The notes: generated by a model not told the origin, from the sequence alone. A stretch of DNA of 41,629 nt from an uncultured Bacteroidales bacterium (GCA_902771935.1 CACXYM010000023.1:1-41629), one strand, 5' to 3'. Shown: positions 1 to 9,112, counted from the first letter of the stretch. Made by a program: numbers and translations.

Positions 1-1
1 T

Positions 2-343
2 GTATTCGGCATGGTCTTTGTGGACTTTAATGTAGTATGGCGTTATTTTGCATGGACGAATCAGACTCTTGCCGTCTTTACACTTTGGACAGGAACTGTA
101 TGGCTATATCGCCATGAAGTCGTACAAAAGCACGTACAATATCGGCATGGTTATCTAATGGCACTTATTCCTGCGCTGTTCATGACAATGGTCAGCGTGA
201 GCTATATTTTTATCGCGCCAGAAGGCTTCAACTTCGCAGCCAACGGCATCAGTTGGATAGCATATTTAATAGCCGCTATCACGACAATTAGTTTACTTAT
301 TACATTCGTTTATTGGGCAAAACATTATGATCCACAGCGCTAA
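2..343 (+). CDS. cstA: Carbon starvation protein CstA, C-terminal fragment (5' end outside window)
   Basis: The frame is open from the window edge, so only the last 113 residues are present. They contain the segment [22 protein letters not shown], which resembles the conserved C-terminal part of CstA, followed by hydrophobic stretches that read as three membrane helices and a short basic tail. CstA-family proteins are inner-membrane carriers for peptides or pyruvate. The stop codon lies inside the first codons of engB (17-nt overlap), which suggests co-transcription. The ATG at 11 is internal and is not a real start. Identification rests on this short but characteristic motif. Confidence 0.8.
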   Translation, partial: VFGMVFVDFNVVWRYFAWTNQTLAVFTLWTGTVWLYRHEVVQKHVQYRHGYLMALIPALFMTMVSVSYIFIAPEGFNFAANGISWIAYLIAAITTISLLITFVYWAKHYDPQR

Positions 344-925
344 ATTTGTCATATCTAATCCGGACGTTGCGACTTGTCCTCAGAGCAATCTGCCTGAGTA
401 TGCTTTTATCGGGCGCTCAAACGTCGGCAAATCCAGCTTGATCAATGCGCTATGCCGCAATCCTAAGGTCAAAAACCAGGCAAGACCTTGCTCATCAATC
501 ACTTTATTGTGAACGAGGGCGCAGACGCTTGGCATTTAGTGGACTTACCTGGATATGGTTTTGCGCAAACAGGACAGAAACAACGCGACAAACTGCGCGT
601 GATGATAGACCGCTATTGTTTGCTTCGTCAGCAATTAGTTAATCTCTTTGTACTTGTCGATTGCCGCCATGAACCGCAAAAGATTGACTTGGAGTTCATG
701 GAGTGGTTAGGCGAAAACGAAGTCCCTTTCTCTATCGTCTTTACCAAATCGGACAAAGTTGGAAAAGGACGGCTGAGCGAGAACTTGGACAACTATAAAC
801 GTGCGTTGCTGGAGACATGGGAAGAACTGCCGACTATCTTCGTTACCAGTGCTGAGAAGAAAGAAGGGACGGAAGAATTAGTGGAATATATTGAATCGAT
901 TAACAACGAAATACGTCACACCTAA
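327..925 (+). pseudogene. engB: Ribosome-biogenesis GTPase EngB (YihA), frameshifted by a small internal deletion
   Basis: EngB is a GTPase needed for 50S subunit assembly. The first frame (327-512) has the N-terminus [26 protein letters not shown] and the P-loop GRSNVGKSS (residues 29-37), then hits a stop. The second frame (open from about 479 to 925) continues with KTLLINHF, the G3 motif DLPGYG, the G4 motif TKSD and SAEKKEG near the end. Compared with the family, where the P-loop helix is followed by a segment ending in PGKT, about 13 bases are missing near 471-481. That matches the observed frame change (deletion of 1 mod 3). The lost segment includes the G2/switch region. The start overlaps cstA, and the stop overlaps the next ATG by one base. 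A real mutation or a consensus error are both possible. Confidence 0.85.
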
Positions 926-1491
926 TGCTTATCTGGGAGAACAACGACGATATTAACTATATCCAATGCGCCAATAACCGTCACGTTATTCAGGAACACT
1001 TGGACGCTTGTCGCGAAGAACGGCGGCCATATATCTTTGTCACTCCCACTATGCGCGAAATTGTACGTCTGAATCGTATTCTTGTTCCAGTGACGATGTT
1101 AGAGGAAGAAGTGTACAAGGCAGAGATTTGCACCTATCTGGCACGCAAGACCGGTGCGCACCTTATTCTGATGAAAGCGAATGACTACGGCTCACATGCG
1201 CAACAGAATATCAACCGCATCATTACGCACATCAAGTCCGTAGCCGAAAAAACCGATACACCAATCAGTTACGAAGTCATCAATGCGTACAAGAACAGCT
1301 TCAAGCTCTATAAAGAAGCCGTTGAACGACAAACAGAGACGGGACATCAGTTACTGATTCTGACAGCCAGCAGGGAATATGGCTTAGACGATATACTTTT
1401 CGGACCACCTGAGCGGCATGCTATTCAGCGCAGCCAAGTGCCCGTGATGCTTATTAACCCACGTAGCGACTTATTCAGTTTATGCGATTAA
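925..1491 (+). CDS. Universal stress protein (UspA) family protein
   Basis: 188 residues. Residues about 48-180 have the UspA-fold pattern: a first strand ending RILVPVTML, a following helix with EVYKAEICTYLARKTGAHLILM, a long middle region, and a last strand SQVPVMLINPR preceded by a basic stretch. The glycine-rich ATP-binding loop (GxxGx9GS) is not clearly present, so nucleotide binding is doubtful. The ATG overlaps the engB stop by one base and the stop overlaps the permease start, so this is a tightly packed operon. The exact role is unknown; members of the family act in stress adaptation. Confidence 0.7.
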   Translation: MLIWENNDDINYIQCANNRHVIQEHLDACREERRPYIFVTPTMREIVRLNRILVPVTMLEEEVYKAEICTYLARKTGAHLILMKANDYGSHAQQNINRIITHIKSVAEKTDTPISYEVINAYKNSFKLYKEAVERQTETGHQLLILTASREYGLDDILFGPPERHAIQRSQVPVMLINPRSDLFSLCD

Positions 1492-2477
1492 AACACACAT
1501 ATGGTTTATGGTTTACTGCCTTGGCGGTAGTGCTGGTCATTTTCTTCGCTTTGGATATATGCAGCGGCAGCATATGGCTGTTGTCTGACGGCTTATGGTC
1601 TTGGAGCGAAGGTCTGACTGACTTAGGGCAGAATATTCTGCTGCAACTGCGCTTGCCGCGTGCTATCACTGCTATCTTAGCCGGTGCAGCCTTATCCGTC
1701 AGCGGTTTGATGATGCAAACACTATTCAGGAATCCGCTCGCAGGTCCCTATATCTTAGGTGTGAGTAGCGGTGCCGGATTGGGCGTAGCCTTGGTAACGA
1801 TGTGCTCAACGATGTTAGGCTTCCAACTTGTAGCTATGGGACAAGTAGCCGTTGCCACTTCTGCAGTTATTGGAGCAGCGGCTGTTCTACTTTTAGTACT
1901 GGCAGTAGCACGCAAAGTAAAGAATAATGTCAGTTTGCTAATCGTCGGTATGATGATTGGCTCTATTGCCGGTGCACTAGTTAACCTGATACAGAACTTC
2001 GCCAATCCGGATGCACTCAAGCTCTTTATTGTCTGGACGCTTGGTTCACTCTCTTCAGTAGGTTGGACTGAATTGTTGATTTTAGCCATCACCATCTTAG
2101 TGGGCGCAATCTTAGTTCTCACATTGATTAAGCCGCTTAATGGCCTCTTGTTAGGCGAGAATTATGCCAGAGCATTAGGTGTCAATATTGAGAGAACCCG
2201 CAGAATGATTGTTATAGCGACCTGTCTTCTGGCAGGAGGTATAACTGCCTTCTGCGGCCCAATTGCTTTTGTCGGTGTGGCAGTACCCCATATCGCACGT
2301 GGTTTATTCCAAACGTCTAATCACCGAACCACCGTCGTGGCCACGGCACTAGTTGGAGCTAACTTACTTCTTATCTGCGATATACTATGCAATCTATTCA
2401 CTTACCCACTGCCGATATCCACTATGAGTGCACTCTTCGGAGCACCTATTATCATCTGGATAATCGTAAAAAGATAG
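1482..2477 (+). CDS. FecCD-family ABC transporter permease (iron-siderophore, haem or cobalamin type)
   Basis: 331 residues, almost wholly hydrophobic, with about nine to ten membrane helices. It carries FecCD/BtuC landmarks: LRLPRAITAILAGAALSVSG and QTLFRNPLAGPYILGVSSGA early, and GPIAFVGVAVPHIAR in the cytoplasmic coupling region near residue 270. Such permeases pair with a periplasmic binding protein and a BtuD/FecE ATPase to import metal chelates, but neither partner is next to it here. The start ATG lies inside the 3' end of the stress-protein gene (10-nt overlap). The substrate cannot be told from sequence alone. Confidence 0.85.
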   Translation: MRLKHTYGLWFTALAVVLVIFFALDICSGSIWLLSDGLWSWSEGLTDLGQNILLQLRLPRAITAILAGAALSVSGLMMQTLFRNPLAGPYILGVSSGAGLGVALVTMCSTMLGFQLVAMGQVAVATSAVIGAAAVLLLVLAVARKVKNNVSLLIVGMMIGSIAGALVNLIQNFANPDALKLFIVWTLGSLSSVGWTELLILAITILVGAILVLTLIKPLNGLLLGENYARALGVNIERTRRMIVIATCLLAGGITAFCGPIAFVGVAVPHIARGLFQTSNHRTTVVATALVGANLLLICDILCNLFTYPLPISTMSALFGAPIIIWIIVKR

Positions 2478-2517
2478 CCTTAGAAAAATTAACATTTTTT
2501 CCTATTTATTTCCAGTA

Positions 2518-2549
2518 TTTGCGTGAATAAAAAAAAAGCAGTACTTTTG
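2518..2549 (+). promoter_or_regulatory. Promoter of ssb
   Basis: TTTG at 2518-2521, 20 nt, then TACTTTTG at 2542-2549, matching the Bacteroidota sigma-70 pattern (-33 TTTG, -7 TAnnTTTG). The stretch 2530-2550 (eight A then GCAGTACTTTTGC) is identical to that at three other promoters in the window. The ATG follows 23 nt after the -7 box. Confidence 0.85.
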
Positions 2550-2572
2550 CAACGAAATTTAGAAAAAGCACT

Positions 2573-3001
2573 ATGAGCAGCGTTAACAAAGTTATTTTAA
2601 TAGGTAATGTAGGAGCAGATCCTGAAGTCCGTTATTTAGATCGTGGAGTTGCGATTGCCAATTTCAATTTGGCAACCACAGAGCGTGGTTATACTATGCA
2701 AAATGGCACACAAGTGCCTGATAAAACAGAGTGGCACGCAATTGTTTTATGGCGCAATCTGGCCGAGTGGGCTGAGAAGTACGTCCGCAAGAGCATGAAA
2801 TTGTACGTAGAAGGTAAACTTCAGACTCGAACATGGGAGAAAGACGGTCAAATCCGCCGTAAAACAGAGGTGATTGCTGAAAATGTACAGATTCTCTATC
2901 GTCCGGAGGAATATCGCAACATGAATAATCGCGAGGACCAACCGGAACCCGAAACGCAGGAAGCACCTATTCCTACACTTGAGGAAGAGGATATTTTCTA
3001 A
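2573..3001 (+). CDS. ssb: Single-stranded DNA-binding protein
   Basis: 142 residues. The N-terminal OB-fold begins SSVNKVILIGNVGADPEVRY and includes the WHAIVLW and YVEGKLQTRTW strands typical of bacterial SSB (residues 1-110). A short acidic linker leads to the tail EEEDIF, the Bacteroidota form of the acidic C-terminal peptide that recruits repair and replication proteins. It has its own strong promoter just upstream and is probably monocistronic, because the next gene is convergent. Confidence 0.96.
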   Translation: MSSVNKVILIGNVGADPEVRYLDRGVAIANFNLATTERGYTMQNGTQVPDKTEWHAIVLWRNLAEWAEKYVRKSMKLYVEGKLQTRTWEKDGQIRRKTEVIAENVQILYRPEEYRNMNNREDQPEPETQEAPIPTLEEEDIF

Positions 3002-3028
3002 AAAAACACTATTTAGTAAATGTCTCGG

Positions 3029-3055
3029 GCACTAATCGTTAATTGCGATTAGTGC
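3029..3055. terminator. Inverted repeat between convergent ssb and the PEP/pyruvate-binding gene
   Basis: A perfect 10-bp stem (GCACTAATCG at 3029-3038 with CGATTAGTGC at 3046-3055) around a 7-nt loop. The minus-strand gene's stop codon lies inside the stem. There is no long T run on either side, so it is a candidate terminator or 3'-end stabiliser rather than a certain intrinsic terminator. Confidence 0.5.
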
Positions 3056-5971
3056 TCTGTTGTTGTAGCCATCTATATACATAGACAGCGGTTGAGAAAC
3101 ACGTATATGGCGCACATAAGTCGTCTCTTCAACTGCAGGTAGCGCATCTAACTGCTGCCAATCGCATAAGTCATTAGCTCGTGCCCACTCATCTACATTG
3201 ATATAGCCCACATTAAAGGACGTCATATTCTGGAAGAAGTGACTTCCTTGGCTTGGCTCAATACGGAAATTCTCTAAACTGCACTCTGCAATGGCCTTTG
3301 CCTCGCTGATATCACTCCATTGGATTGGCACACCCAAGGTAGGTATTTGTGACCCCCATCGGCCAAATCCTATCAGTAGATACTGCCTACCTTCCTGCCG
3401 CATTACAGCGTTCCATTGACGAATAGTATCGGCCATTTCGATTGTATGCAGCACATCGAACGCATCGCGGCGAAGATAAATAATATCACACACATCGTCT
3501 ATTTGTCCAACACCAAGCGCATTGCCGGAGCGCAAGAACGCGCCACGATCATCTATCTTATCCCACTCCACTTTCGCACTTAAAGAGTCTGCAGAAATAG
3601 GACGTATCTGCAAGACATGGAATATTTGCGGATTATGCTCTAAGTTAACTGCAAACTCTATCTCAACCGGGCACTTCATCTCTTGTTCAGCAACGAGCAA
3701 CAAGTGCTTTACAATATCTGCTAACGGGAAGGTGTTGAACTTCAACTGTGGCGCAAATGAGACTATTCTCGGCCCATCGGGATAACAAGAGTCTACAACA
3801 CGCATATTCTCTCGGTCATAGGTGGAAGCAATAAGCTTAAGCGACTCGAACTGACCGCACTCGTGAATAGGAATACGCTCGAGGTTGACCGCATCGTCAA
3901 TAGATGTCTTGAACTTCTCAGGACTGAGCGACAACGCCAACATAGATTGCTGCGTCTCGCGCATAGCTAAGTCCACGGTGGAAGTCTGCATTACGTTCTT
4001 CGGGTACTTAGGTGAAAAACGAAGAACCTGTTCGCCATCCACTACCACTTTACCCAAACCATAGGCCACTTTCACTATACCATCTTCGGGTTTCTCTTTG
4101 CCTACCGGATAGAAATTGACACTGCGCGCTACACCGGAGATAACCGGGAAGTAATAGTTTCCTTCCTGCTCACCACAGATTTCTTGCAGCACAATAGCCA
4201 TTTTTTCTTCACTGAGCACATTACCTGTTGATGTGATATAACCACGAGAAGCAGCGTAATAAACGGAAGCATAAACGGACTTAATGGCTTTACTGAGCAG
4301 ACGTAGCTGTTGGTCCTCATTCTCCGTATTAGGTATCATATAGGTACTGTAAACCCCTGCAAACGGCTGATAGTAGGAATCTTCCAGCTTACTGGACGAG
4401 CGCACAGCCAATGGTCTATGTGTCACACGGATAAAGTGCCGCAAGGCGTCGCGCAACTCTATCGGCAAAGCCGCAGCAACAAACTCGGATAATATCTCTT
4501 CATCAGCCAAATCGGCGTTGATAACGTACTGAAGACCATTATCGTGAATAAACTGATCAAAATAGTCTGTAGTAATAACCATCGTACGAGGCACAAACAC
4601 GCGCACATCAGGCCATTTATCGTACAAATCGTTCTTCTGTAGCATATGGTTGAGGAAAGCCAGTCCTCTACCCTTTCCGCCTAATGCGCCATTGCCACAA
4701 CGGGCGAACCAAATGGTATCGTTATATGTATCGGCTGCATATTTAGCCACCACGCCCAAGGCTTGGTTGATACGATAATCATGGATTAGGCGGATATTCG
4801 TTTGACGGATATTCTCAATATCCGAGTCATCCTGAATCTTCAGAGCGCTTACAGGTCGGCCTACAGAGAACAAGCCTCTGGCAAACAGCCATTTACTGAG
4901 GTAGTTATTATCACTCAAGCGGCGGAATGCTGCAGAAGAAATAGTGGATATAATACGCTCAAAGCCTTCCAAGTCACTCGCACGGGCAATCTCTTTGCCG
5001 GTTCGCGGGTCGCGAGCTATGAAATCACCGAAACCAAACTCTCTCTCAATATACTCACTCACTTCCTGCGTTAAAGTCTTCGATTGTTTAATAACAAAAC
5101 CAACCTTGAGTTGACGAGCAATAGAGCGCATGGATTCCTGAGAAGACTGCATCAAGAACGGCATCGTAGGATTATCTTCACGGATAAGTTTGCATAAGTC
5201 CACACCCGCATCCAACTTCTCAGAGGCAGATGGGTCACCTCTATGCAAAACGAATCCGATATCTGAAATAACGCCGATAATATTCTTGCCGTATTGATTG
5301 TATAACTCAACTGCTTCATCATAGCAAGTTGCCAGAAGCACTTTCGGGCGTGCACGTTTACGCATAAGTTGCTGCTTCTCGTTAAGCGCGTCCCTGATAG
5401 CAATTAAATTCTGCTGCAATACCAATTTATAGAGCAGCGGCAAGTATGTGGAGTAATAGCGCACGCTGTCTTCTACAAGCAGGATAGCCCGTACACCCTC
5501 ATTAAGAATATCGTGAGGCGAATTCATTTTGTCCTCCAACAACTTGATGATAGCTATAATAAGGTCAGTAGAGTTATTCCAACTGAATATATAATCAATA
5601 TGGCTCTTATCCCGCTTTTCGATGCGACGATAAATCTCTTTGCTGAATGAAGACAACAGCACTATCGGGCAATTAGGAAGGAGTTGCTTCGCGGTTTGGG
5701 CAAAGTCAAACACATCCAATTCACCCGTACTATACATCGTCAAAATAAGGTCAAAATCTTCACCTTGCTCTACACGATTTAACGCTTCGCGTGTGGTTTC
5801 CGCACGAATAATAGTAGGTGGATTACTGATATTTAACTCGGTATATTCCTGAGCTATTTGCACGTCGATACGACCATCCTCCTCCAGCGCAAAACTATCG
5901 TAGTTATTGCACACGAGCAGGATACGTCTCACACGACGCTCCATCAACGATGTATAGTTATTTGTTTCCAT
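3032..5971 (-). CDS. Receiver-like / PEP-pyruvate-binding domain protein
   Basis: 979 residues. The N-terminal third has response-regulator-like segments: RRILLVCNNYDSFALEEDGRI, VRAILLVEDSVRYY, and a receiver-like segment around GVISDIGF with a candidate phospho-acceptor Asp. From about residue 420 onward it matches the PEP synthase/PPDK ATP-grasp domain: GNGALGGKGRGLAFLNHML and RPLAVRSSSKLEDSYYQPFAGVY. I see neither the phosphohistidine swivel domain nor the C-terminal PEP/pyruvate TIM barrel, so it is not a complete PEP synthase or dikinase. I prefer the ATG at 5971 over the upstream one at 6004, because 5971 lies 5 nt below the gdhA stop and gives METNNYTSLMERR, a family-like start. It is probably co-transcribed with gdhA. 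Function unknown. Confidence 0.8.
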   Translation of the reverse strand: METNNYTSLMERRVRRILLVCNNYDSFALEEDGRIDVQIAQEYTELNISNPPTIIRAETTREALNRVEQGEDFDLILTMYSTGELDVFDFAQTAKQLLPNCPIVLLSSFSKEIYRRIEKRDKSHIDYIFSWNNSTDLIIAIIKLLEDKMNSPHDILNEGVRAILLVEDSVRYYSTYLPLLYKLVLQQNLIAIRDALNEKQQLMRKRARPKVLLATCYDEAVELYNQYGKNIIGVISDIGFVLHRGDPSASEKLDAGVDLCKLIREDNPTMPFLMQSSQESMRSIARQLKVGFVIKQSKTLTQEVSEYIEREFGFGDFIARDPRTGKEIARASDLEGFERIISTISSAAFRRLSDNNYLSKWLFARGLFSVGRPVSALKIQDDSDIENIRQTNIRLIHDYRINQALGVVAKYAADTYNDTIWFARCGNGALGGKGRGLAFLNHMLQKNDLYDKWPDVRVFVPRTMVITTDYFDQFIHDNGLQYVINADLADEEILSEFVAAALPIELRDALRHFIRVTHRPLAVRSSSKLEDSYYQPFAGVYSTYMIPNTENEDQQLRLLSKAIKSVYASVYYAASRGYITSTGNVLSEEKMAIVLQEICGEQEGNYYFPVISGVARSVNFYPVGKEKPEDGIVKVAYGLGKVVVDGEQVLRFSPKYPKNVMQTSTVDLAMRETQQSMLALSLSPEKFKTSIDDAVNLERIPIHECGQFESLKLIASTYDRENMRVVDSCYPDGPRIVSFAPQLKFNTFPLADIVKHLLLVAEQEMKCPVEIEFAVNLEHNPQIFHVLQIRPISADSLSAKVEWDKIDDRGAFLRSGNALGVGQIDDVCDIIYLRRDAFDVLHTIEMADTIRQWNAVMRQEGRQYLLIGFGRWGSQIPTLGVPIQWSDISEAKAIAECSLENFRIEPSQGSHFFQNMTSFNVGYINVDEWARANDLCDWQQLDALPAVEETTYVRHIRVSQPLSMYIDGYNNRALIAIND

Positions 5972-5975
5972 AGTC

Positions 5976-7331
5976 TTATACCAAGCCCTGTTCAACCATC
6001 GCATTCGCTACTTTCATGAAGCCGGCGATGTTGGCACCCTTGACATAGTTGATATAGCCATCTTCTTCTGTGCCGTACTTGATACAAGCAGCGTGAATAT
6101 CGGCCATTATTGTGCGCAGACGTTGATCCACTTCCTCTGCTGTCCATTTGAGCCGCATGCTGTTTTGCGTCATCTCCAAACCGGAAGTAGCTACACCGCC
6201 GGCGTTGCTTGCTTTACCGGGGCTGTAGAGTATCTTCGCACCTTGGAAGATAGCAATTGCTTCCGGTGTACTTGGCATGTTTGCACCTTCAGTCACGCAG
6301 AAGCAGCCGTTCTTAATCAGGTTCTCGGCATCGTTTTTCTCTATTTCGTTCTGCGTAGCACAAGGCATAGCAATGTCGCATGGGATACGCCATGGACGCT
6401 CACCTGCAAAATACTGCGCCTGTGGGAACTTGGCGACATACTCTTTGATACGGCCACGACGGATATTCTTCAACTCGAACACAAATGCCATCTTTTCTTC
6501 CGTCAGTCCTTCCGGGTCATAAACGAAGCCGTCGGAGTCACTGAGAGTCAACACTTTAGCTCCAAGACGCATGGCTTTCTGTGCGGCGAACTGCGCAACG
6601 TTTCCTGCTCCGGAGATGCAAACACGCTGTCCTTCGAAAGTCTTGCCGCGTGTAGCGAGCATGGCTTCCGCAAAATAGCAAGCGCCGTAACCGGTAGCTT
6701 CAGGACGCATAAGCGAACCACCCCATTGCTGACCTTTTCCCGTGAGCGTACCGGTGAACTCGTCACGCAGACGTTTGTATTGACCGAACATATAACCAAT
6801 CTCACGGCCACCTACGCCGATATCACCTGCCGGCACATCTGTATCCGCACCGATATGACGTTGTAACTCCGTCATAAAGGATTGGCAGAAACGCATCACT
6901 TCGGCATCGGACTTGCCACGTGGATTGAAGTCGCTACCACCTTTTGCGCCACCCATCGGCAATGTCGTCAAGGCGTTTTTGAACGTCTGCTCAAAAGCGA
7001 GGAACTTCATAATGCTCAGGTTAACACTCGCGTGGAAACGGATACCGCCTTTGTACGGACCGATGGCGCTGTTCATCTGTACACGGAAACCGCGATTGAT
7101 TTGCACCTCGCCTTGGTCATCCATCCACGGAACGCGGAACATAATCACGCGTTCGGGTTCAACCATTCGCTCCATCACTTTCTGCTCGCGCAAATACGGA
7201 TACGCCATTATCATTGGTGCCACACTTTCCACCACTTCACTTACTGCTTGGTGAAATTCGTGCTCACCGGGATTTTTGGCAATGAGGTCCGCCATAAAAG
7301 CGTCCACATAATTACGTGTCTGTTTATCCAT
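5976..7331 (-). CDS. gdhA: NADP-type glutamate dehydrogenase, hexameric
   Basis: 451 residues, the usual size for the hexameric class I enzyme, which interconverts 2-oxoglutarate plus ammonium and glutamate. Visible landmarks are GPYKGGIRFH and the catalytic-lysine segment PMGGAKGGSDFNPRGKSD, then DVPAGDIGVGGREIGYMFG, and the nucleotide-binding Rossmann segment CISGAGNVAQFAAQKA. NADP preference is inferred from similarity to biosynthetic GdhA, not from a tested residue. A promoter lies directly upstream, and the receiver/PEP-binding gene follows after 4 nt. Confidence 0.96.
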   Translation of the reverse strand: MDKQTRNYVDAFMADLIAKNPGEHEFHQAVSEVVESVAPMIMAYPYLREQKVMERMVEPERVIMFRVPWMDDQGEVQINRGFRVQMNSAIGPYKGGIRFHASVNLSIMKFLAFEQTFKNALTTLPMGGAKGGSDFNPRGKSDAEVMRFCQSFMTELQRHIGADTDVPAGDIGVGGREIGYMFGQYKRLRDEFTGTLTGKGQQWGGSLMRPEATGYGACYFAEAMLATRGKTFEGQRVCISGAGNVAQFAAQKAMRLGAKVLTLSDSDGFVYDPEGLTEEKMAFVFELKNIRRGRIKEYVAKFPQAQYFAGERPWRIPCDIAMPCATQNEIEKNDAENLIKNGCFCVTEGANMPSTPEAIAIFQGAKILYSPGKASNAGGVATSGLEMTQNSMRLKWTAEEVDQRLRTIMADIHAACIKYGTEEDGYINYVKGANIAGFMKVANAMVEQGLV

Positions 7332-7359
7332 AGTTATCCATTTTATTCATTTTACGCCG

Positions 7360-7391
7360 CAAAAGTACAACAAAAAAATGACATACGCAAG
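7360..7391 (-). promoter_or_regulatory. Promoter of gdhA, overlapping the gapdh terminator
   Basis: On the minus strand, -33 CTTG at 7391-7388, 20 nt, then TACTTTTG at 7367-7360. The CTTG forms the loop of the terminator hairpin of the preceding gapdh gene. The transcript would have a short leader of about 20-25 nt. Confidence 0.8.
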
Positions 7392-7401
7392 CGCATGCCA
7401 T
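7371..7401 (-). terminator. Intrinsic terminator of gapdh
   Basis: The minus-strand RNA folds ATGGCATGCG-CTTG-CGTATGTCAT, a 10-bp stem with two G-U pairs and a 4-nt loop, followed by a run of T. The two wobble pairs become A/C mismatches on the other strand, so the hairpin is suited to minus-strand transcripts. It lies within the gdhA promoter. Confidence 0.75.
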
Positions 7402-7408
7402 TTTTTTT

Positions 7409-7431
7409 ACAATAATTTTTTAAATTATTGT
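7409..7431. repeat. AT-rich perfect inverted repeat downstream of gapdh
   Basis: ACAATAATTT (7409-7418) and AAATTATTGT (7422-7431) form a 10-bp stem with a TTT loop, 8 nt below the gapdh stop and before the GC-richer terminator. It may stabilise the 3' end; it lacks a T tail on the minus strand. Confidence 0.5.
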
Positions 7432-7438
7432 TTCTGCA

Positions 7439-8506
7439 TTACTTAAGCTCTGCGAGATACTTAATGGTACGAACCATTTGGCTGGTGTAGCTGTTCTCGT
7501 TGTCGTACCAGCTAACTACCTGTACTTGGTAGGTATCCTCGTCGATTTTAGCAACCATAGTTTGTGTTGCATCGAAGAGTGAGCCGAAGCGCATACCGAT
7601 TACGTCGCTGGAAACGATTTCGTCCTCTGTGTAACCGAAGCTCTCGGTTTGAGCAGCCTTCATAGCGGCATTGATACCCTCTTTGGTGATGTCTTTACCT
7701 TTAACAACAGCAACCAAGATAGTGGTTGATCCGGTAGGAGTCGGAACGCGTTGAGCGCTACCGATGAGCTTACCGTTCAGTTCAGGAATAACCAGACCGA
7801 TAGCTTTAGCAGCGCCGGTGCTGTTAGGAACGATGTTTTGCGCACCTGCACGGCTACGACGGAGGTCACCCTTCCGTTGTGGGCCGTCAAGAATCATTTG
7901 GTCGCCTGTGTAAGCGTGGATGGTTGACATGATACCGCTTTGAATCGGAGCATATTTGTGCAGAGCTGCAGCCATAGGAGCCAAGCAGTTGGTCGTGCAA
8001 GAAGCAGCAGAGATAACGGTGTCAGCCGGAGTCAGAGTTTTGTGGTTTACATTGTAAACAATGGTCGGAAGGTCATTGCCTGCAGGAGCAGAGATAACAA
8101 CTTTCTTAGCACCGGCTTGGATGTGAGCCTCAGCTTTTGCTTTGCTGGTATAGAAACCTGTGCACTCGAGAACTACATCAATACCGAGTTTGCCCCAAGG
8201 AAGCTCAGCAGCGTTTGGCATAGCGTAGATTGTAATCTCCTTACCGTCAACTGTGATCGAACCAGGAGTAACGACAGTCTTACCATCCTCTGCAAGAACA
8301 GCATCTTTGTATGCTACAGTGTGTTTGCCCTCACCGAACTTGCCGGCGAAACCACCTTGCGCTGTGTCATACTTAAGAAGATGTGCCAACATTTTTGGGC
8401 TGGTCAAGTCGTTGATTGCAACAACTTCATAACCCTCTGCTTCGAACATCTGACGGAAAGCCAGACGACCAATACGGCCAAAACCGTTAATAGCTACTTT
8501 TGTCAT
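7439..8506 (-). CDS. gap: Glyceraldehyde-3-phosphate dehydrogenase, type I
   Basis: 355 residues. Rossmann start [17 protein letters not shown], Asp of INDLT (the usual NAD-preferring residue), the catalytic cysteine in [13 protein letters not shown], and [14 protein letters not shown] near the C-terminus. It is about 20 residues longer than the commonest form, with the extra length around the segment [20 protein letters not shown]. It catalyses the NAD-dependent oxidative phosphorylation of glyceraldehyde 3-phosphate in glycolysis. It has its own promoter with a roughly 60-nt AT-rich leader and its own terminator. Confidence 0.97.
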   Translation of the reverse strand: MTKVAINGFGRIGRLAFRQMFEAEGYEVVAINDLTSPKMLAHLLKYDTAQGGFAGKFGEGKHTVAYKDAVLAEDGKTVVTPGSITVDGKEITIYAMPNAAELPWGKLGIDVVLECTGFYTSKAKAEAHIQAGAKKVVISAPAGNDLPTIVYNVNHKTLTPADTVISAASCTTNCLAPMAAALHKYAPIQSGIMSTIHAYTGDQMILDGPQRKGDLRRSRAGAQNIVPNSTGAAKAIGLVIPELNGKLIGSAQRVPTPTGSTTILVAVVKGKDITKEGINAAMKAAQTESFGYTEDEIVSSDVIGMRFGSLFDATQTMVAKIDEDTYQVQVVSWYDNENSYTSQMVRTIKYLAELK

Positions 8507-8572
8507 AATGAATTAAAATTTAATTGTTTAATTGTTTATAATTGTTTTTATTGTTTATTTTCAAACCGACTG

Positions 8573-8604
8573 CAAAGGTACTATATTTTTCGCACACGCA
8601 CAAG
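8573..8604 (-). promoter_or_regulatory. Promoter of gapdh
   Basis: Minus strand: CTTG at 8604-8601, 20 nt, TACCTTTG at 8580-8573. The leader to the ATG is roughly 60 nt and holds several AATTGTTT-like steps on the plus strand. Confidence 0.8.
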
Positions 8605-8670
8605 AGATTTGTTGATTTTTTTTATTTTGTCACTTAAAAATATCATTTTTAACCTTGCTTCTTTTCACCT

Positions 8671-9096
8671 TTATTTTCTGCCGAAGTCAGCAGGAATTTC
8701 TCCCCAGAGCGTTGTTTCCCATTTGCGTATCTCGGTCGTCCAGGTGTTAGCACGCAGCCATTCTTCCGCCTTACGAACCATCAGCAGCAAATCCGTATTC
8801 TCCTCGTTCCAATCTAACTTCGATTTGCAGCGTTTTTCTCTTACCCACGCGAGCGCGGTTACACTGTCGGTGTAGAGCACCCAAGGAAGATTATATTTCT
8901 TAAGGTACGCCAAGCCGAGTACGAGTGCGAGGAACTCACCGATATTATTCGTTGCATGAGGGAATGGGCCACGTCGGAACACTTCGGTTCCGGTGTCAGC
9001 GACGACACCTCGGAATTCCATTATTCCGGGATTGCCAGAGCAAGCGGCATCGACGGCTAAGGCTGGAAACTCGGGGGTTTTGTCAGTCATACTCAT
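8671..9096 (-). CDS. Ribonuclease H-like protein (RNase HI fold)
   Basis: 141 residues with the RNase H acidic set in order: Asp in LAVDAACSGNPG, Glu in NNIGEFLALVLGL, Asp in LYTDSVTALAWV, and a last Asp in IPADFGRK at the C-terminus. This supports an active enzyme that cleaves RNA in RNA-DNA hybrids. There is no N-terminal hybrid-binding domain. It starts 17 nt below the stop of the secreted YD-repeat-like gene, so the two may share a transcript, although their functions seem unrelated. Confidence 0.85.
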   Translation of the reverse strand: MSMTDKTPEFPALAVDAACSGNPGIMEFRGVVADTGTEVFRRGPFPHATNNIGEFLALVLGLAYLKKYNLPWVLYTDSVTALAWVREKRCKSKLDWNEENTDLLLMVRKAEEWLRANTWTTEIRKWETTLWGEIPADFGRK

Positions 9097-9112
9097 CGCA
9101 CTTCTACAGATC

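Noticed and set aside
6093-6866. Long plus-strand open frame opposite gdhA
   Set aside because: It is antisense to a well-conserved enzyme, has no promoter or family similarity, and its composition follows gdhA codons.
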